Virus record (IMG/VR): IMGVR_UViG_3300030329_004118
Coordinates: 1-39,463 of that record
Strand: one strand, 5' to 3'
DNA length: 39,463 bases
Source of the DNA: a virus
Under the pieces are notes generated by a model. It worked only from the letters and a program-made list of their open reading frames with translations, was not told where the DNA came from and made no database searches. Below, piece after piece: positions 1-8,435 of this stretch (within the stretch, counting starts at the first letter, position 1; every line of letters starts with the position of its first letter). A program made the position numbers and the translations under genes.

Positions 1-100
1 GACCCTAATTTCGTTGATGCTGTATATGAAAGATATATGTTGGAATTTGGAATTGAAGTTCCTGCGGTGTTAAATGCAATGGTTCGTGAAGCAAAGGAAG
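1..100. repeat. Terminal 100-bp overlap, left copy
   Basis: Bases 1-100 match 39364-39463 at 99 of 100 positions; the mismatch is base 99 (A) against 39462 (G). A gene runs across the join, so the simplest reading is a circular or circularly permuted genome with an assembly overlap rather than a physical terminal repeat. Confidence 0.95.
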
Positions 101-519
101 GTAATGTGCAAGCAGGTAGATTGGTATTAGAGCATAGTGGGAAGTTAGTTAAGAATATAAACGTAACTGTTGATAGTCCATTTGAGAAATTTTTAAAAGG
201 TGTTCAAAACGCAGAGATTGTAGAAGACGGCGAGATTATTGATGTTGCGACAGAGATTATAAATGATTCTTCCTTACCTGAAAGAAACACCGAAAATCAA
301 GACGTAAGAGCTAAAAATGAAAAAATTAAAACTGCTAAAGCTATTAAAGAAGCAGAAAAGAAGGCTGATTATAATAAAAAACAGAGAGAATGGTATCTAT
401 GGCGTAAAAGAGCTAAAAAGGCGGGGGTGTCTCCTCTCAAGAATCGTAGACCTACTCCTGCACAGAGGAAAGAGTGGGAAAGAGAAATAATAAAAGCAGA
501 ATCTAATGAGATTGTCTGA
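1..519 (+). CDS. terS: Small terminase subunit, C-terminal part (starts at 39223)
   Basis: The frame is open from the first base, in phase with the gene start at 39223 when the ends are joined. This part carries the helical oligomerisation region and a strongly charged lysine/glutamate-rich tail (from about base 290 onward), which may contact DNA or TerL. The first 100 bases are the same as the last 100 of the window except base 99 (GAA here, GAG at the other end; both Glu). The end overlaps the next small gene by 14 bases. Read alone, a start at base 37 would give a truncated 160-residue protein missing the DNA-binding domain. Confidence 0.75.
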   Translation, partial: DPNFVDAVYERYMLEFGIEVPAVLNAMVREAKEGNVQAGRLVLEHSGKLVKNINVTVDSPFEKFLKGVQNAEIVEDGEIIDVATEIINDSSLPERNTENQDVRAKNEKIKTAKAIKEAEKKADYNKKQREWYLWRKRAKKAGVSPLKNRRPTPAQRKEWEREIIKAESNEIV

Positions 520-667
520 ATTTATACACTTTGTAACTAGAGATGATATAGGAATGGCTCAAAATCCTAAAAACAACGACTATACGCACTTTACAGCTAA
601 AATGAAAGATAAAAGACAAAGATATTTATACCAATGTAAATTAAAAGGAAAAACACCTGCAAAATGA
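506..667 (+). CDS. Small coupled protein, 53 aa, unknown
   Basis: ATG at 506 lies 14 bases inside the end of terS, and the stop overlaps the next start in an ATGA, so the gene is translationally coupled on both sides. The product (MRLSEFIHF... ending GKTPAK) is basic with several aromatic residues and no membrane segment. No family is recognised. The tight overlaps at both ends are the main support that it is real. Confidence 0.6.
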   Translation: MRLSEFIHFVTRDDIGMAQNPKNNDYTHFTAKMKDKRQRYLYQCKLKGKTPAK

Positions 668-858
668 GACAAATAAAAGATATAGAAAAAATGTATTATG
701 AATTAGTTGAGTGTAGGCGTATTTTTAGAGATTTCGGGAAAGATACTATTATAGACGCTTCAAGAATGGAGAGGTCTTGTAATCGTATAGATAAGTTAAT
801 CGGAGAATCTGAAGAAATAGGACATATAAATTTAGATAAAGACCATTGGTCTAGCTGA
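664..858 (+). CDS. Hypothetical protein, 64 aa
   Basis: Starts in an ATGA overlap with the preceding gene and ends 8 bases inside the tail of the convergent gene at 851-1069. The product is charged and probably helical (motifs YYELVECRRIF, RIDKLI), possibly a small coiled coil. No function is recognised. It is the last plus-strand gene of the terS transcript before the strand switch. Confidence 0.6.
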   Translation: MRQIKDIEKMYYELVECRRIFRDFGKDTIIDASRMERSCNRIDKLIGESEEIGHINLDKDHWSS

Positions 859-1069
859 TACCCATAAAATAAATTCTATCTGAATCAATCGCCTCACAAA
901 TTTCTGCATAAACACTTTCAGGGATAGGTATTACTTGAGAATCGACATAGAGTTCGCTTTGTTCTCTATCATTGGATTGTCTAGCGTATTCCATTTCTCT
1001 TCTGATGTTTTCTAAGAAATATCCAAGAATTTTCTGTATTTCTTTTAACTCCTTATTTCTGTCAGACAT
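851..1069 (-). CDS. Hypothetical protein, 72 aa
   Basis: Last gene of the minus-strand head block, 11 bases downstream of the morphogenesis-like gene, with AGGAGGTTGGT just before its ATG. The product is helical and acidic (N-terminal half EIQKILGYFLENIRREMEYA). No domain is recognised. Position at the end of the TerL-portal operon suggests a packaging or head-completion accessory, which is inference only. Confidence 0.6.
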   Translation of the reverse strand: MSDRNKELKEIQKILGYFLENIRREMEYARQSNDREQSELYVDSQVIPIPESVYAEICEAIDSDRIYFMGIS

Positions 1070-1080
1070 ACCAACCTCCT

Positions 1081-1566
1081 TTATTTGTTAAATATCTTTT
1101 TGAGCGGCTTTATTATTTTATCAAAATAAATCTTTTTTTGTTTTTTATCACTAACTGACGTTATAAACTTTCTCATAACCGTCATATTTGCGTTATAATT
1201 AGCAAACCCCTTTTCGTGGTGCATCCCATAGTCAGCCATTCGTAATTCTTTCTTGGCTTTATAGTATTTTATGCTATTTAGCAAATTTCCTGTTTGTATG
1301 AGTGCTCTTTTACGATTTGTCGGCGAAACTCTAGCACCATTCCAATAAACACCTTGTTTTCTAGCCTTTATCGTAGCTTTTGACAATTCTTTGCTGTGAT
1401 TACCGCTCCAAGAATGAAACTTCTGACTTCTTATAGTATCCTTTGTTCTTTTAGCAGTTTCCTGTCCTATGTCGTTAAAAGCCTCCTTCGTTTGTTTCTT
1501 TACTAGCCTTTCAGCCTCATCAAACGCTCTTTGAACATTTCTTAAATTTTTAAATTCAAATTTCAT
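1081..1566 (-). CDS. Tail-completion / virion morphogenesis-like protein
   Basis: A 161-residue basic protein next to portal. The middle has the pattern RALIQTGNLLNSIKY followed by a short strand and MHHEKG, which resembles the TGxLxxSI...HExG signature of phage virion morphogenesis / HK97 gp10 / Mu gpG-type head-tail completion proteins; the N-terminal half is amphipathic helix. Its start codon overlaps the portal stop (shared base 1566). These proteins usually act at the head-tail joint. The family match is by eye and fairly weak, but position supports a neck or tail-completion role. Confidence 0.55.
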   Translation of the reverse strand: MKFEFKNLRNVQRAFDEAERLVKKQTKEAFNDIGQETAKRTKDTIRSQKFHSWSGNHSKELSKATIKARKQGVYWNGARVSPTNRKRALIQTGNLLNSIKYYKAKKELRMADYGMHHEKGFANYNANMTVMRKFITSVSDKKQKKIYFDKIIKPLKKIFNK

Positions 1567-2900
1567 TATTCTTCTTCAGTTTCTTCAGGTTTTTCGTTGT
1601 TTAAAGGATTATTTCCATTAAACATCTGATTTAATTGCTCATCACGAGACTCTTTGTTCTTTTCGACAATTTTTTCTGCCTCTTTACGACTTAAATCGTT
1701 ATTATACTCCATTAATAGGTCAACTTCATCAATCATATGATGTTTTATGCGATGTTCGTCTAATAATATTTGGTCTTGGACAGTTTTTGGATATTCAGGT
1801 TCGTTAAAATCTAATTTGAGCCTTTCAGGCAAAGAAATATTATTATAAGCAGCAATTTCTCTTTCAAGATGATATAATTTATGCTCATACATTCTCCAAA
1901 GCTCAATATCGTCTTGATAATCCTCAAATCTCTCTAAATCTTTAATTTTTAAAGCAATTCCACTAGGCGTTTCGCCTCCGTCTTGTGCAAATTGGACATA
2001 TAAGTGATTATTTTGAGCTACTAAGTCAATTTGAAACTTAATATTTTCAATTACAGCCTCTAAATCGCCTTGAGGAGAGGCAATTGCATAAGTTGCTCCT
2101 TCAGGAAGGTCTAATATTTGGTCAGAACCTGCTCTTTCTATCCTTTTATCGCTATCCACCCCTGTCATATAAGGTTGACCGAACATTTGGAAGCGTAATC
2201 CAAGCTGCATCTCTGTCATTGCTATGTTTACCTGCTCATTACAGTCAACAATGTCATTTGCCCCGTCGACAAAAAATTCATCTAATTGTTCTTCTCTGTG
2301 AGTGAATAAAAATGGTAAAACGCCATATCCGTGCTCATATTCTTCTGTTATGTTTCCATCTTCGTCATATTGGGCATAAATAGACTCATCCCAATAAGCA
2401 TATTCGCATTTAGCACTATATGAAGCGTCTTCAGGTTGCATTAATAGTGGATACATAATCGCTGCAGGAGTATAAGGGTCTTGCAAATGAACATCAAAGT
2501 AATAAACAGGTCTATAATCAAAATAAGGCATCCCGTTCCATTCTTTATAAATAACTTGCGTAGCTACTGTCCCCATAAGCCTAGTCATTCTCTCAACGTG
2601 CTTCATTCTAGCATTTTTCTTGATAGTCAACTTGTCATATTGGTTGTTTACGTTTCTATTAGCTCCTACAGTATAAATCCTGCTCATTTTATTTATAAAT
2701 CTTCTAGTGAAGTTAGCATTATAAGGAGGAATTTCTTGAAAAGCAGCGGAATTGAAATATCTATTGATATAATCGTTTGTTGCATTCCCTCCATAATAAT
2801 CAAGCATCCTTCTAACCCAATTTCTTCGACCCTTTAAATTGGATACTTTATTTTCTTCTATTGATTTTTTAATTATCTCTTCTACTGTTGTATTAATCAT
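1566..2900 (-). CDS. Portal protein, SPP1 gp6-like
   Basis: A 444-residue protein directly downstream of TerL, overlapping it by ATGA (2897-2900). The N-terminal GGNATNDYINRYFNS, the INKMSRIYTVGANR segment, the central IVDCNEQVNIAMTEMQLGLRF helix and the long charged C-terminal helices fit SPP1-type portal proteins, which form the dodecameric ring at one capsid vertex for DNA entry and tail joining. Length is normal for the family. Acidic C-terminus (EKPEETEEE). Opposite in direction to scaffold and capsid, which is unusual for this normally contiguous module. Confidence 0.85.
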   Translation of the reverse strand: MINTTVEEIIKKSIEENKVSNLKGRRNWVRRMLDYYGGNATNDYINRYFNSAAFQEIPPYNANFTRRFINKMSRIYTVGANRNVNNQYDKLTIKKNARMKHVERMTRLMGTVATQVIYKEWNGMPYFDYRPVYYFDVHLQDPYTPAAIMYPLLMQPEDASYSAKCEYAYWDESIYAQYDEDGNITEEYEHGYGVLPFLFTHREEQLDEFFVDGANDIVDCNEQVNIAMTEMQLGLRFQMFGQPYMTGVDSDKRIERAGSDQILDLPEGATYAIASPQGDLEAVIENIKFQIDLVAQNNHLYVQFAQDGGETPSGIALKIKDLERFEDYQDDIELWRMYEHKLYHLEREIAAYNNISLPERLKLDFNEPEYPKTVQDQILLDEHRIKHHMIDEVDLLMEYNNDLSRKEAEKIVEKNKESRDEQLNQMFNGNNPLNNEKPEETEEE

Positions 2901-4210
2901 CTTGTCCTCACTTTAAATTCTCTGTTTTTAATTGGGAATTGATTTATAAAGAAATATCTAATCATATCTGCTCCGTGGTCGTGAAATCCATCTTTTAATG
3001 GCTCAGGCTTCAAATGTTGCCCCTCTTTCACTTCAGGATATCTATAATTTTCTAAATCTTCCATTATTCCTGTGCATTTTTTATTAACGTGGAAAAAACG
3101 CTCGCCTTCTGCGTTTTCTATAAAACTTCTAACGTGAGATATACCCGACGCTATACTTTTTGAAGCTTTGTCTCTTTTAGTATGAATTGTTATTCCTTTC
3201 CTTCTAAATATTTCAATATCTCCTAATCCCGACTGCCCTTGGGCTTGCATTCCCGCAGGGTCTCCAAAATACCTAGAAACATTGTAGGGTTTGCTTAATA
3301 TTTTTAAAGCTAATTCGTCAGTCTTAACATTAGGCTTGTGTATTATTTCGTCTATCATATTTATATGCCATCTGCCTCCGACTCGATATATTTGAAACCA
3401 TCCCACAGCAGGCATACGATAACCAAAGTCTATAGAACAAAAAGTAAGATGATGTGGATTATATGGAAAACTACCAACATCTAAATCTCTTTCAAATGGA
3501 TAAACTTTACCTGCAAAAGAAGTAAACTTTGCTCCATACTCTTGCTCGAATATCTCTTTCGACATATTCCTTTTTCTCTCAATTATAAAAGGGTCTTTTT
3601 TCCCGTCAGGAAATGCAAAATGATTATCCCAAGATGGTGCTTGATGAGATTCCCATAAATCATCTTTTTGCCCTAGAAGATATAAATCGTAAATAAAATT
3701 ATATCCTTCAGGCGTAGTTATAAAGATAGCTTTCCCTTTTCTATCTGATAGTGTAGGGGATAAATACATATCCCAAATTTTTCTTTTTACTTTAGCTGCC
3801 TCGTCTATTATAAGCAAATCTAAACCCTCTCCAACTAAAGAATCGGGGTTGTCTGCAGATTTAGCTTCTACTGTAGTGCCCCATTTAAATTTTATAAACC
3901 GTTCTTTCTCAGAAGCTCTCAATATGTCGCTAGCTTTACCTATAACCATCTTCTGCCATATTTCACGAAACATTAAATCAGCTTTATCGTATGATAATCC
4001 AACAAGCCAAATTCTTTTATTAGGCTGCGAAGCATAATATGTAGCTTCCATAGCAGAGGCTGTGGTCTTTCCAAAACGCCTTCCACATACCATTACAAAA
4101 AATCTTGCAGTATCCTTGGTAGGATAATGCAATTTAGTTTGACCATAATGGGGTTTATATTCCATAAAGTCAAACCACTTTTCCTTATACTTTTTTTGTG
4201 TATCTTCCAA
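2897..4210 (-). CDS. terL: Large terminase subunit (ATPase-nuclease)
   Basis: A 437-residue packaging motor. The ATPase domain shows Walker A CGRRFGKTT (about residues 42-50) and Walker B LDLLIIDEA (130-138). The RNase H-fold nuclease domain shows SIDFG (D261), MIDEI (D288), FGDPAG (D317) and a late HDHGADMIRYF with a further acidic residue. All catalytic positions are present. The start at 4210 is TTG without a Shine-Dalgarno site; an ATG 15 codons downstream (4165) has AAGGA at a loose spacing and would still keep Walker A. Overlaps portal by 4 bases. Promoter likely lies in the AT-rich divergent region 4211-4306. Confidence 0.92.
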   Translation of the reverse strand: MEDTQKKYKEKWFDFMEYKPHYGQTKLHYPTKDTARFFVMVCGRRFGKTTASAMEATYYASQPNKRIWLVGLSYDKADLMFREIWQKMVIGKASDILRASEKERFIKFKWGTTVEAKSADNPDSLVGEGLDLLIIDEAAKVKRKIWDMYLSPTLSDRKGKAIFITTPEGYNFIYDLYLLGQKDDLWESHQAPSWDNHFAFPDGKKDPFIIERKRNMSKEIFEQEYGAKFTSFAGKVYPFERDLDVGSFPYNPHHLTFCSIDFGYRMPAVGWFQIYRVGGRWHINMIDEIIHKPNVKTDELALKILSKPYNVSRYFGDPAGMQAQGQSGLGDIEIFRRKGITIHTKRDKASKSIASGISHVRSFIENAEGERFFHVNKKCTGIMEDLENYRYPEVKEGQHLKPEPLKDGFHDHGADMIRYFFINQFPIKNREFKVRTR

Positions 4211-4306
4211 AAATTTGCATAATTTCTAACTTTAATTTAAGTTATAAACTTAAAATATGCAAAAATTTGCGTATTTAAAGCTTTTTTTAACAAAAAGGAG
4301 GGCAGT
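4208..4306. promoter_or_regulatory. Divergent control region between terL and scaffold
   Basis: Separates the minus-strand TerL operon from the late plus-strand genes. It holds a direct repeat CAAAAATTTGC at 4208-4218 and 4260-4270, a dyad TAAGTT-ATA-AACTTA at 4238-4252, and AAAAATTTGCGTATTTAAA at 4261-4279. That last motif recurs at 32762-32780 with one change. The scaffold Shine-Dalgarno site AAGGAGGGC lies at the right edge. This is the natural place for late promoters in both directions; no textbook sigma-70 pair is clear. Confidence 0.55.
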
Positions 4307-4828
4307 ATGTCCGAAGACAACTTACAGGCAACAGCAGAAACAGGAAGTGAAAGTGTTGCTAAAGAAACTACTCAAGATGGCTCTAATGAGCAGTACATTG
4401 CAGAAAGCAAAAAGTATAGAAAAAGAGCTCAGGATGCAGAAGCTAAACTAAAAGAATATCAAGAAAAATTCGCCAAAGCTGAAGAGGCTAAATTAAAAGA
4501 GAAAGAAGATTTTAAAACTTTATACGAAAAAGTGTCTTCTGAAAATTCTAATTTATCAGCTAACGCAAAAAAATGGGCTGAATACGAAGGTAATCGAAGA
4601 ACAGCTTTATTAGAAAAGCACCCTGAAAATGAAAGAGAGCAATTATCTAAATTAGATTTAGATACTCTCGAATTTGTAACGAGTAAAATTAATAATTCAA
4701 AACCTAATGCCCCTGAAGCTATCGGTAGAAGCAAAGCTCCTGTTGTAAATAAAGAATGGAAAGATATGACAGATGAAGAAAGACGAGCTTACTACACTCA
4801 AAGAGCAAATGAGGGTAATAGGCATTAA
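4307..4828 (+). CDS. Capsid scaffolding protein
   Basis: A 173-residue, highly charged, mostly coiled-coil protein (about residues 25-80: YRKRAQDAEAKLKEY, EAKLKEKEDFKTLYEK) directly upstream of the major capsid gene. Size, composition and position match phage scaffolds of the DUF4355/GPO type that guide procapsid assembly and are then lost. The C-terminus has a short basic/acidic segment (WKDMTDEERRAYYTQR) like the capsid-binding ends of scaffolds. Strong Shine-Dalgarno site AAGGAGGGC before ATG 4307. A frame starting at 4257 overlaps in another phase and is a shadow. Confidence 0.8.
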   Translation: MSEDNLQATAETGSESVAKETTQDGSNEQYIAESKKYRKRAQDAEAKLKEYQEKFAKAEEAKLKEKEDFKTLYEKVSSENSNLSANAKKWAEYEGNRRTALLEKHPENEREQLSKLDLDTLEFVTSKINNSKPNAPEAIGRSKAPVVNKEWKDMTDEERRAYYTQRANEGNRH

Positions 4829-4847
4829 ATCCTAAGGAGGATAAATT

Positions 4848-5927
4848 ATGGCATTAGCCCCTACAAATAATGTGGCAATGGCGGGTGGTTTACAAGACTC
4901 AGGCGTTGACGCTACGCTCCAACATTTCATACCCGAAGTGTGGGGAGCATCAATTATGGACTATATGGAGAAAAATCTTGTATTTGCTAGATTAGCAACA
5001 GACCAATCTGCATTAGTCGCAGGTGGTGGAGATAGAATCCACTTACCAAAACACACAGAACTTACTGCAAGTGATACTTATGGTGGTTCTACTGTAGCTG
5101 TTGAAACTCTTATAGATACTAACTTAGCATTTGACGATTCAACTGCAAAAGAAGATGAGTATACTTTAGACATTAATCAGGCTATTCATAGTGCAATAGC
5201 AATTACTGATGTAGCAAAAGTACAAGCAAGTTATGATGTTATGAATCTTTATACACAAAAACTTGGCTATGCTTTAGCTAAAAAAATTGATGGCTATGTA
5301 TCACTTAAAATGTTGGAACACGTTGGCTTTAATTATGCACACGGTACAGATGATGGTAATGGTGCAGGTAATACTATTGAATTAAATACAACTCACGATT
5401 CTTATGATATTATCGTTGCAGGTGTATCTAATATGATAGAAGCAATATATGCTAACGATAGCAATATCGATGATTGGACAATGGTATTAGCACCTAAATG
5501 CTATGCTAGCTTATTTAAATTAGGCGATTTCGCAAGATATGATGGTGTTGGTGCATCATTTGGTGGCGAAGTTCCATTTATAAGCGGTTATGCAGGCAAA
5601 TTAGCAGGTGTAAATGTTGTGGTTGGAACTAACTTTAATAGTTATGCTGCAGGCGGAACAACTGTAACTGCAAACGGCACGCCTATTGGTAACTTTAGTG
5701 CAGACGGTGTTTCTGATGAATCTGAAAAACTATTAGGCTATTTGGTTCATAAAGACGCTGTGCATATCGCTTATGCAAGTGGTATGAAAGCTAGAGTTCA
5801 GAGTGATTATCATCTAGCTTCATTATCTACAAGATTTGTTGCAGATAGTGTTTATGGTTGCTTAGTTACAGGAAATACTACAAATGGAAACAAAAAAGTG
5901 TTTGCATTAGTTAGTCCTGCTTCGTAA
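4848..5927 (+). CDS. Major capsid protein
   Basis: A 359-residue protein just after the scaffold with an optimal ribosome site (CTAAGGAGGATAAATT). The N-terminal region FIPEVWGASIMDYMEKNLVFA and the later VLAPKCYASLFKLGDFARYD and KDAVHIAYASGMKAR segments are typical of HK97-fold coats related to the N4-gp56/P22-like group. It forms the icosahedral shell. Followed at once by a strong terminator (5952-5988), so capsid may be expressed at a level set apart from the downstream lysis genes. Exact capsid subfamily was not resolved. Confidence 0.88.
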   Translation: MALAPTNNVAMAGGLQDSGVDATLQHFIPEVWGASIMDYMEKNLVFARLATDQSALVAGGGDRIHLPKHTELTASDTYGGSTVAVETLIDTNLAFDDSTAKEDEYTLDINQAIHSAIAITDVAKVQASYDVMNLYTQKLGYALAKKIDGYVSLKMLEHVGFNYAHGTDDGNGAGNTIELNTTHDSYDIIVAGVSNMIEAIYANDSNIDDWTMVLAPKCYASLFKLGDFARYDGVGASFGGEVPFISGYAGKLAGVNVVVGTNFNSYAAGGTTVTANGTPIGNFSADGVSDESEKLLGYLVHKDAVHIAYASGMKARVQSDYHLASLSTRFVADSVYGCLVTGNTTNGNKKVFALVSPAS

Positions 5928-5951
5928 GAAGACTAGCAGTTAATTGATAAC

Positions 5952-5988
5952 AGTATATGGGGGCTTTATGCCCCCTATACTTTAATTT
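5952..5988 (+). terminator. Rho-independent terminator after the capsid gene
   Basis: AGTATA-T-GGGGGC pairs with GCCCCC-TATACT around a TTTAT loop (12 bp with one bulged T), followed by TTTAATTT. It is one of the most GC-rich helices in the window and ends the scaffold-capsid transcript, at least partly. Confidence 0.85.
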
Positions 5989-6000
5989 AAGGAGTATTGA

Positions 6001-6147
6001 ATGGTTAAGATGGAAAACCCTAGTAGAAAAGGTATGGTTAAATCTTTTAAAGAATCTGCAGTAAAATCAGCAGAAAAGCTTGGATGGAAGAAAGTTGGGA
6101 AGGTTTATAATAGCAGAACTAATAAAACTAAAAAAACTAAAAAATGA
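6001..6147 (+). CDS. Small lysine-rich protein, 48 aa
   Basis: ATG 6001 follows AAGGAG at good spacing, and the stop overlaps the endolysin start in ATGA (6144-6147). The product is very basic, ending in NKTKKTKK, with a repeated AVKSAEKLGWKKVGKVYN-like amphipathic part. It might bind nucleic acid or be a minor virion component. No family is recognised; the coupling and ribosome site support it. Confidence 0.65.
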   Translation: MVKMENPSRKGMVKSFKESAVKSAEKLGWKKVGKVYNSRTNKTKKTKK

Positions 6148-6569
6148 TTCCTAAAGAACTGCAAGAGATTGTAGATGAAATAAAAACACACGAAGGGTTT
6201 AGACCTAAGGTATATCAATGCTCCGAAGGATATGATACCATTGGATATGGCTTTGCAATAAAGGATTTAATAATAGATGAAGATGTTGCTAATATAATAT
6301 TAATGAAAAAGCTTCACACATTATTAGAGAGAATTACAATTGCATTCCCTTGGTTTAAAGATATTGACCCTATAGCAAAAGGGGTTGTTATTAATATGTG
6401 TTATCAATTAGGAGTAGCAGGATTTTCAAAATTTAAAAAAACAATTTACTACTTAGAGACAGAGCAATATGATGAAGCTGCTTCAGAATGCCTCGATAGC
6501 CTTTGGGCTAAACAAACGCCCGCAAGAGCACGAGAGCTAAGCGAAAAGCTTTTATCTATATCTAAATGA
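6144..6569 (+). CDS. Endolysin, GH24 (T4-type) lysozyme
   Basis: A 141-residue muramidase that cleaves the MurNAc-GlcNAc bond of peptidoglycan to release progeny. The catalytic block HEGFRPKVYQCSEGYDTIGYG aligns with T4 lysozyme: E17 equals E11, C26 takes the place of D20, and T32 equals T26. This fits the known E-8aa-(D/C)-5aa-T triad of GH24 endolysins; a Cys at this position is a documented active variant. There is no signal peptide or SAR helix, so export should depend on a holin; two candidate holin genes follow. Confidence 0.88.
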   Translation: MIPKELQEIVDEIKTHEGFRPKVYQCSEGYDTIGYGFAIKDLIIDEDVANIILMKKLHTLLERITIAFPWFKDIDPIAKGVVINMCYQLGVAGFSKFKKTIYYLETEQYDEAASECLDSLWAKQTPARARELSEKLLSISK

Positions 6570-6578
6570 AAGAAAAAT

Positions 6579-6749
6579 ATGGATACATTGAAGACGGTTA
6601 TGGAAAGCAAGGCAGGTCTTGCTGTTAGTGGAGTTAGTAGTGTTTGGATATCGTTCGTAGAATGGCTTCCTTTTTGGCTTAGAATAGGAATACTTTTAGG
6701 AACGTTTTTAACTATATGGATTAGGTTCATTCGGGAATTTAGGAATTAA
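6579..6749 (+). CDS. Small membrane protein, holin candidate
   Basis: A 56-residue protein 9 bases after the endolysin with one strong hydrophobic segment (about residues 28-48, FVEWLPFWLRIGILLGTFLT) followed by a basic tail (RFIREFRN). One-segment small membrane proteins beside endolysins are often class III holins, which open the inner membrane for the lysozyme. The ribosome site is weak (GAAAGAAA). The call rests on topology and neighbours only. Confidence 0.6.
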   Translation: MDTLKTVMESKAGLAVSGVSSVWISFVEWLPFWLRIGILLGTFLTIWIRFIREFRN

Positions 6750-6793
6750 TCTGTTTTATAGTTATATTACTTAATATAAATTAAGGCAAATAT

Positions 6794-7582
6794 ATGCGAT
6801 TGAGCGATTACGGTGTGATAAAAAGAGTAGTAGTAACGCCCGACAAGCATTTCCCTTTACACGATGCCCCTGCAATCAGAGTTTTATGTAAGACTATTGA
6901 AATAGTAAAACCTGATGCTTATGTTGATTTAGGAGACATCGGGGAATGGGAAGGTTTTTCTGCTTGGAAATATAAAAGAAGAAAAGCTCCGCCTTTAGAA
7001 TTTTTAATAAAAGATTTCGATAAAGATATAAAAGATGTAAATAAGGGAATGGATATCATAGACGAGTCCCTTGATAAAGCCAACTGTAAGGAAAAGTTCA
7101 TCACAGAGGGCAATCACGATAATTGGCTCAATATGGCGGTTGAAAAATATCCTTATATCCCTGATTATAAGTTTGCCAATGCAGTTAAGTTGAAAGATAG
7201 AGGGTATACCTACTATCCATTTGGAAAGCATCTCAAAATAGGGAAGCTTTATTTTTATCACGGTCATCAATATGGTGGTCAATATCATACTGCAAACCAT
7301 CTAAGAAAATTGGGATGCAATATAATGTATGGGCATTGGCACGATTTACAACAAATGTCTGCTACTCATATGGACGGAGCAAAGTCTGCTTGGTCTATAG
7401 GGTGTTTAAAGAATATGAAAGAAGAAGCTAATGAATGGCTAGGAAACAGAAGAATTAATTGGGCTCACGCTTTCGCTATAGTGGATTTTTTTGAAAAAGG
7501 TTTATTTACAGTACATATTATACAGATAATTAATGGAAAAACCTGTCTTTGGGGAGAGGTTATAAACGGAAATGCTAAATGA
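6794..7582 (+). CDS. Metallophosphoesterase (calcineurin-like)
   Basis: A 262-residue enzyme with the full two-metal motif set: D17-x-H19 (PDKHF), GD at 47-48 (DLGDIGE), GNHD at 106-109, H156/H158 in YHGHQYGG and GHWHD at 180-184. Such enzymes hydrolyse phosphomonoesters or diesters (nucleotides, RNA or cyclic nucleotides); the substrate cannot be told. It sits in the lysis region and its stop overlaps the next membrane-protein gene in ATGA, so it is expressed late. Phage copies of this family are common, sometimes near tail genes. Confidence 0.85.
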   Translation: MRLSDYGVIKRVVVTPDKHFPLHDAPAIRVLCKTIEIVKPDAYVDLGDIGEWEGFSAWKYKRRKAPPLEFLIKDFDKDIKDVNKGMDIIDESLDKANCKEKFITEGNHDNWLNMAVEKYPYIPDYKFANAVKLKDRGYTYYPFGKHLKIGKLYFYHGHQYGGQYHTANHLRKLGCNIMYGHWHDLQQMSATHMDGAKSAWSIGCLKNMKEEANEWLGNRRINWAHAFAIVDFFEKGLFTVHIIQIINGKTCLWGEVINGNAK

Positions 7583-7887
7583 ATTGGATAGAAATATTAG
7601 AACAATATGGTGTTCCATTAGTGGTGGCTGTTGCTTTTTGGCTTTTCATACAAAAGCAGAATAAATATATACAAGACGAACTTTCTAAAGAAATGCGAGA
7701 AAGCTTCGGAAGAGTTGAGGGTATTATTATAAAATTAATAGACCAACAAAAAAGAATGCAACTCGAACAAAAAGGTTTAGAAAACAGTTATAAAACTTTA
7801 GTAGAAGTTATTGCTAGTTTAAGCGGTAATGGACTAAAAGATAAGTTTTTGAGAATGCAAGAACGAAATGAAAATAAAAAATACTAA
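7579..7887 (+). CDS. Membrane protein with coiled coil, BhlA-holin-like
   Basis: A 102-residue protein with one N-terminal membrane segment (about residues 11-24, GVPLVVAVAFWLFI) and a long charged helix (KQNKYIQDELSKEMRES...). This order, short hydrophobic start then coiled coil, resembles the BhlA/bacteriocin-type holins. Together with 6579-6749 it gives two holin or holin/antiholin candidates. Coupled to the phosphoesterase by ATGA. A structural or spanin-like role is an alternative, but there is no lipobox or signal cleavage site. Confidence 0.55.
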   Translation: MNWIEILEQYGVPLVVAVAFWLFIQKQNKYIQDELSKEMRESFGRVEGIIIKLIDQQKRMQLEQKGLENSYKTLVEVIASLSGNGLKDKFLRMQERNENKKY

Positions 7888-7895
7888 GGAGTGAT

Positions 7896-8435
7896 ATGGC
7901 AAATATAGCAAATCAATTTACAGGGCTACCTATAGAGAATCTTATAGCTGCTCCGTTATTAGCTGCGGCTGAAGGGCAGAAATCTTTAGCTCAAACTACG
8001 GCTGCATTTATAACAGACGTAGGAATGGATAAAGATGGTAATACTAAATCAGTTTCTTTTACATATGAAGATGGTTCTGAGAGTGTAGCTTTAGATGTAC
8101 CTTTATTGTCAATTATAAATATACCAAGTCTATGTGTAGACGAAATAGATGTTAACTTCAATATGGAAGTATCAACTCAAACAGCTAGCAAGTCATCAAC
8201 AGATTCAAGTGCAACAGCAAGTGCTTCTGTAGGTTGGGGTTGTTGGAAAGCAAGTTTTGAGGGAAAAGTATCTCATCACTCTGAAAACAGTAGAAGTTCA
8301 GACACTTCTGCTAAATATACTATAGCCGTAAAAGGAAAGCAGGAGAAACCTGAAGGATTAATGAAAGTATTGGATATGCTGAATAATTCTATAGGTAAAC
8401 AAAAAGGAGCTCCTGCAGATGGCGGAAAGAAATAA
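7896..8435 (+). CDS. DUF2589 family protein
   Basis: A 179-residue protein with the family hallmark start (LPIENLIAAPLLAAAEGQKSLA), a middle block LDVPLLSIINIPSLCVDEIDV followed by beta strands, and a Ser/Thr/Ala-rich linker (about residues 95-110). The family is of unknown function. Good ribosome site AAGGAGTGAT. It overlaps the next gene by 17 bases; that gene appears to be a distant relative, so the two may form a hetero-complex. Late position suggests a virion or cell-exit role, which is inference. Confidence 0.75.
   Translation: MANIANQFTGLPIENLIAAPLLAAAEGQKSLAQTTAAFITDVGMDKDGNTKSVSFTYEDGSESVALDVPLLSIINIPSLCVDEIDVNFNMEVSTQTASKSSTDSSATASASVGWGCWKASFEGKVSHHSENSRSSDTSAKYTIAVKGKQEKPEGLMKVLDMLNNSIGKQKGAPADGGKK

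Noticed and set aside
2084-2837. Plus-strand frames inside portal
   Set aside because: Antisense shadows of a clear portal gene.
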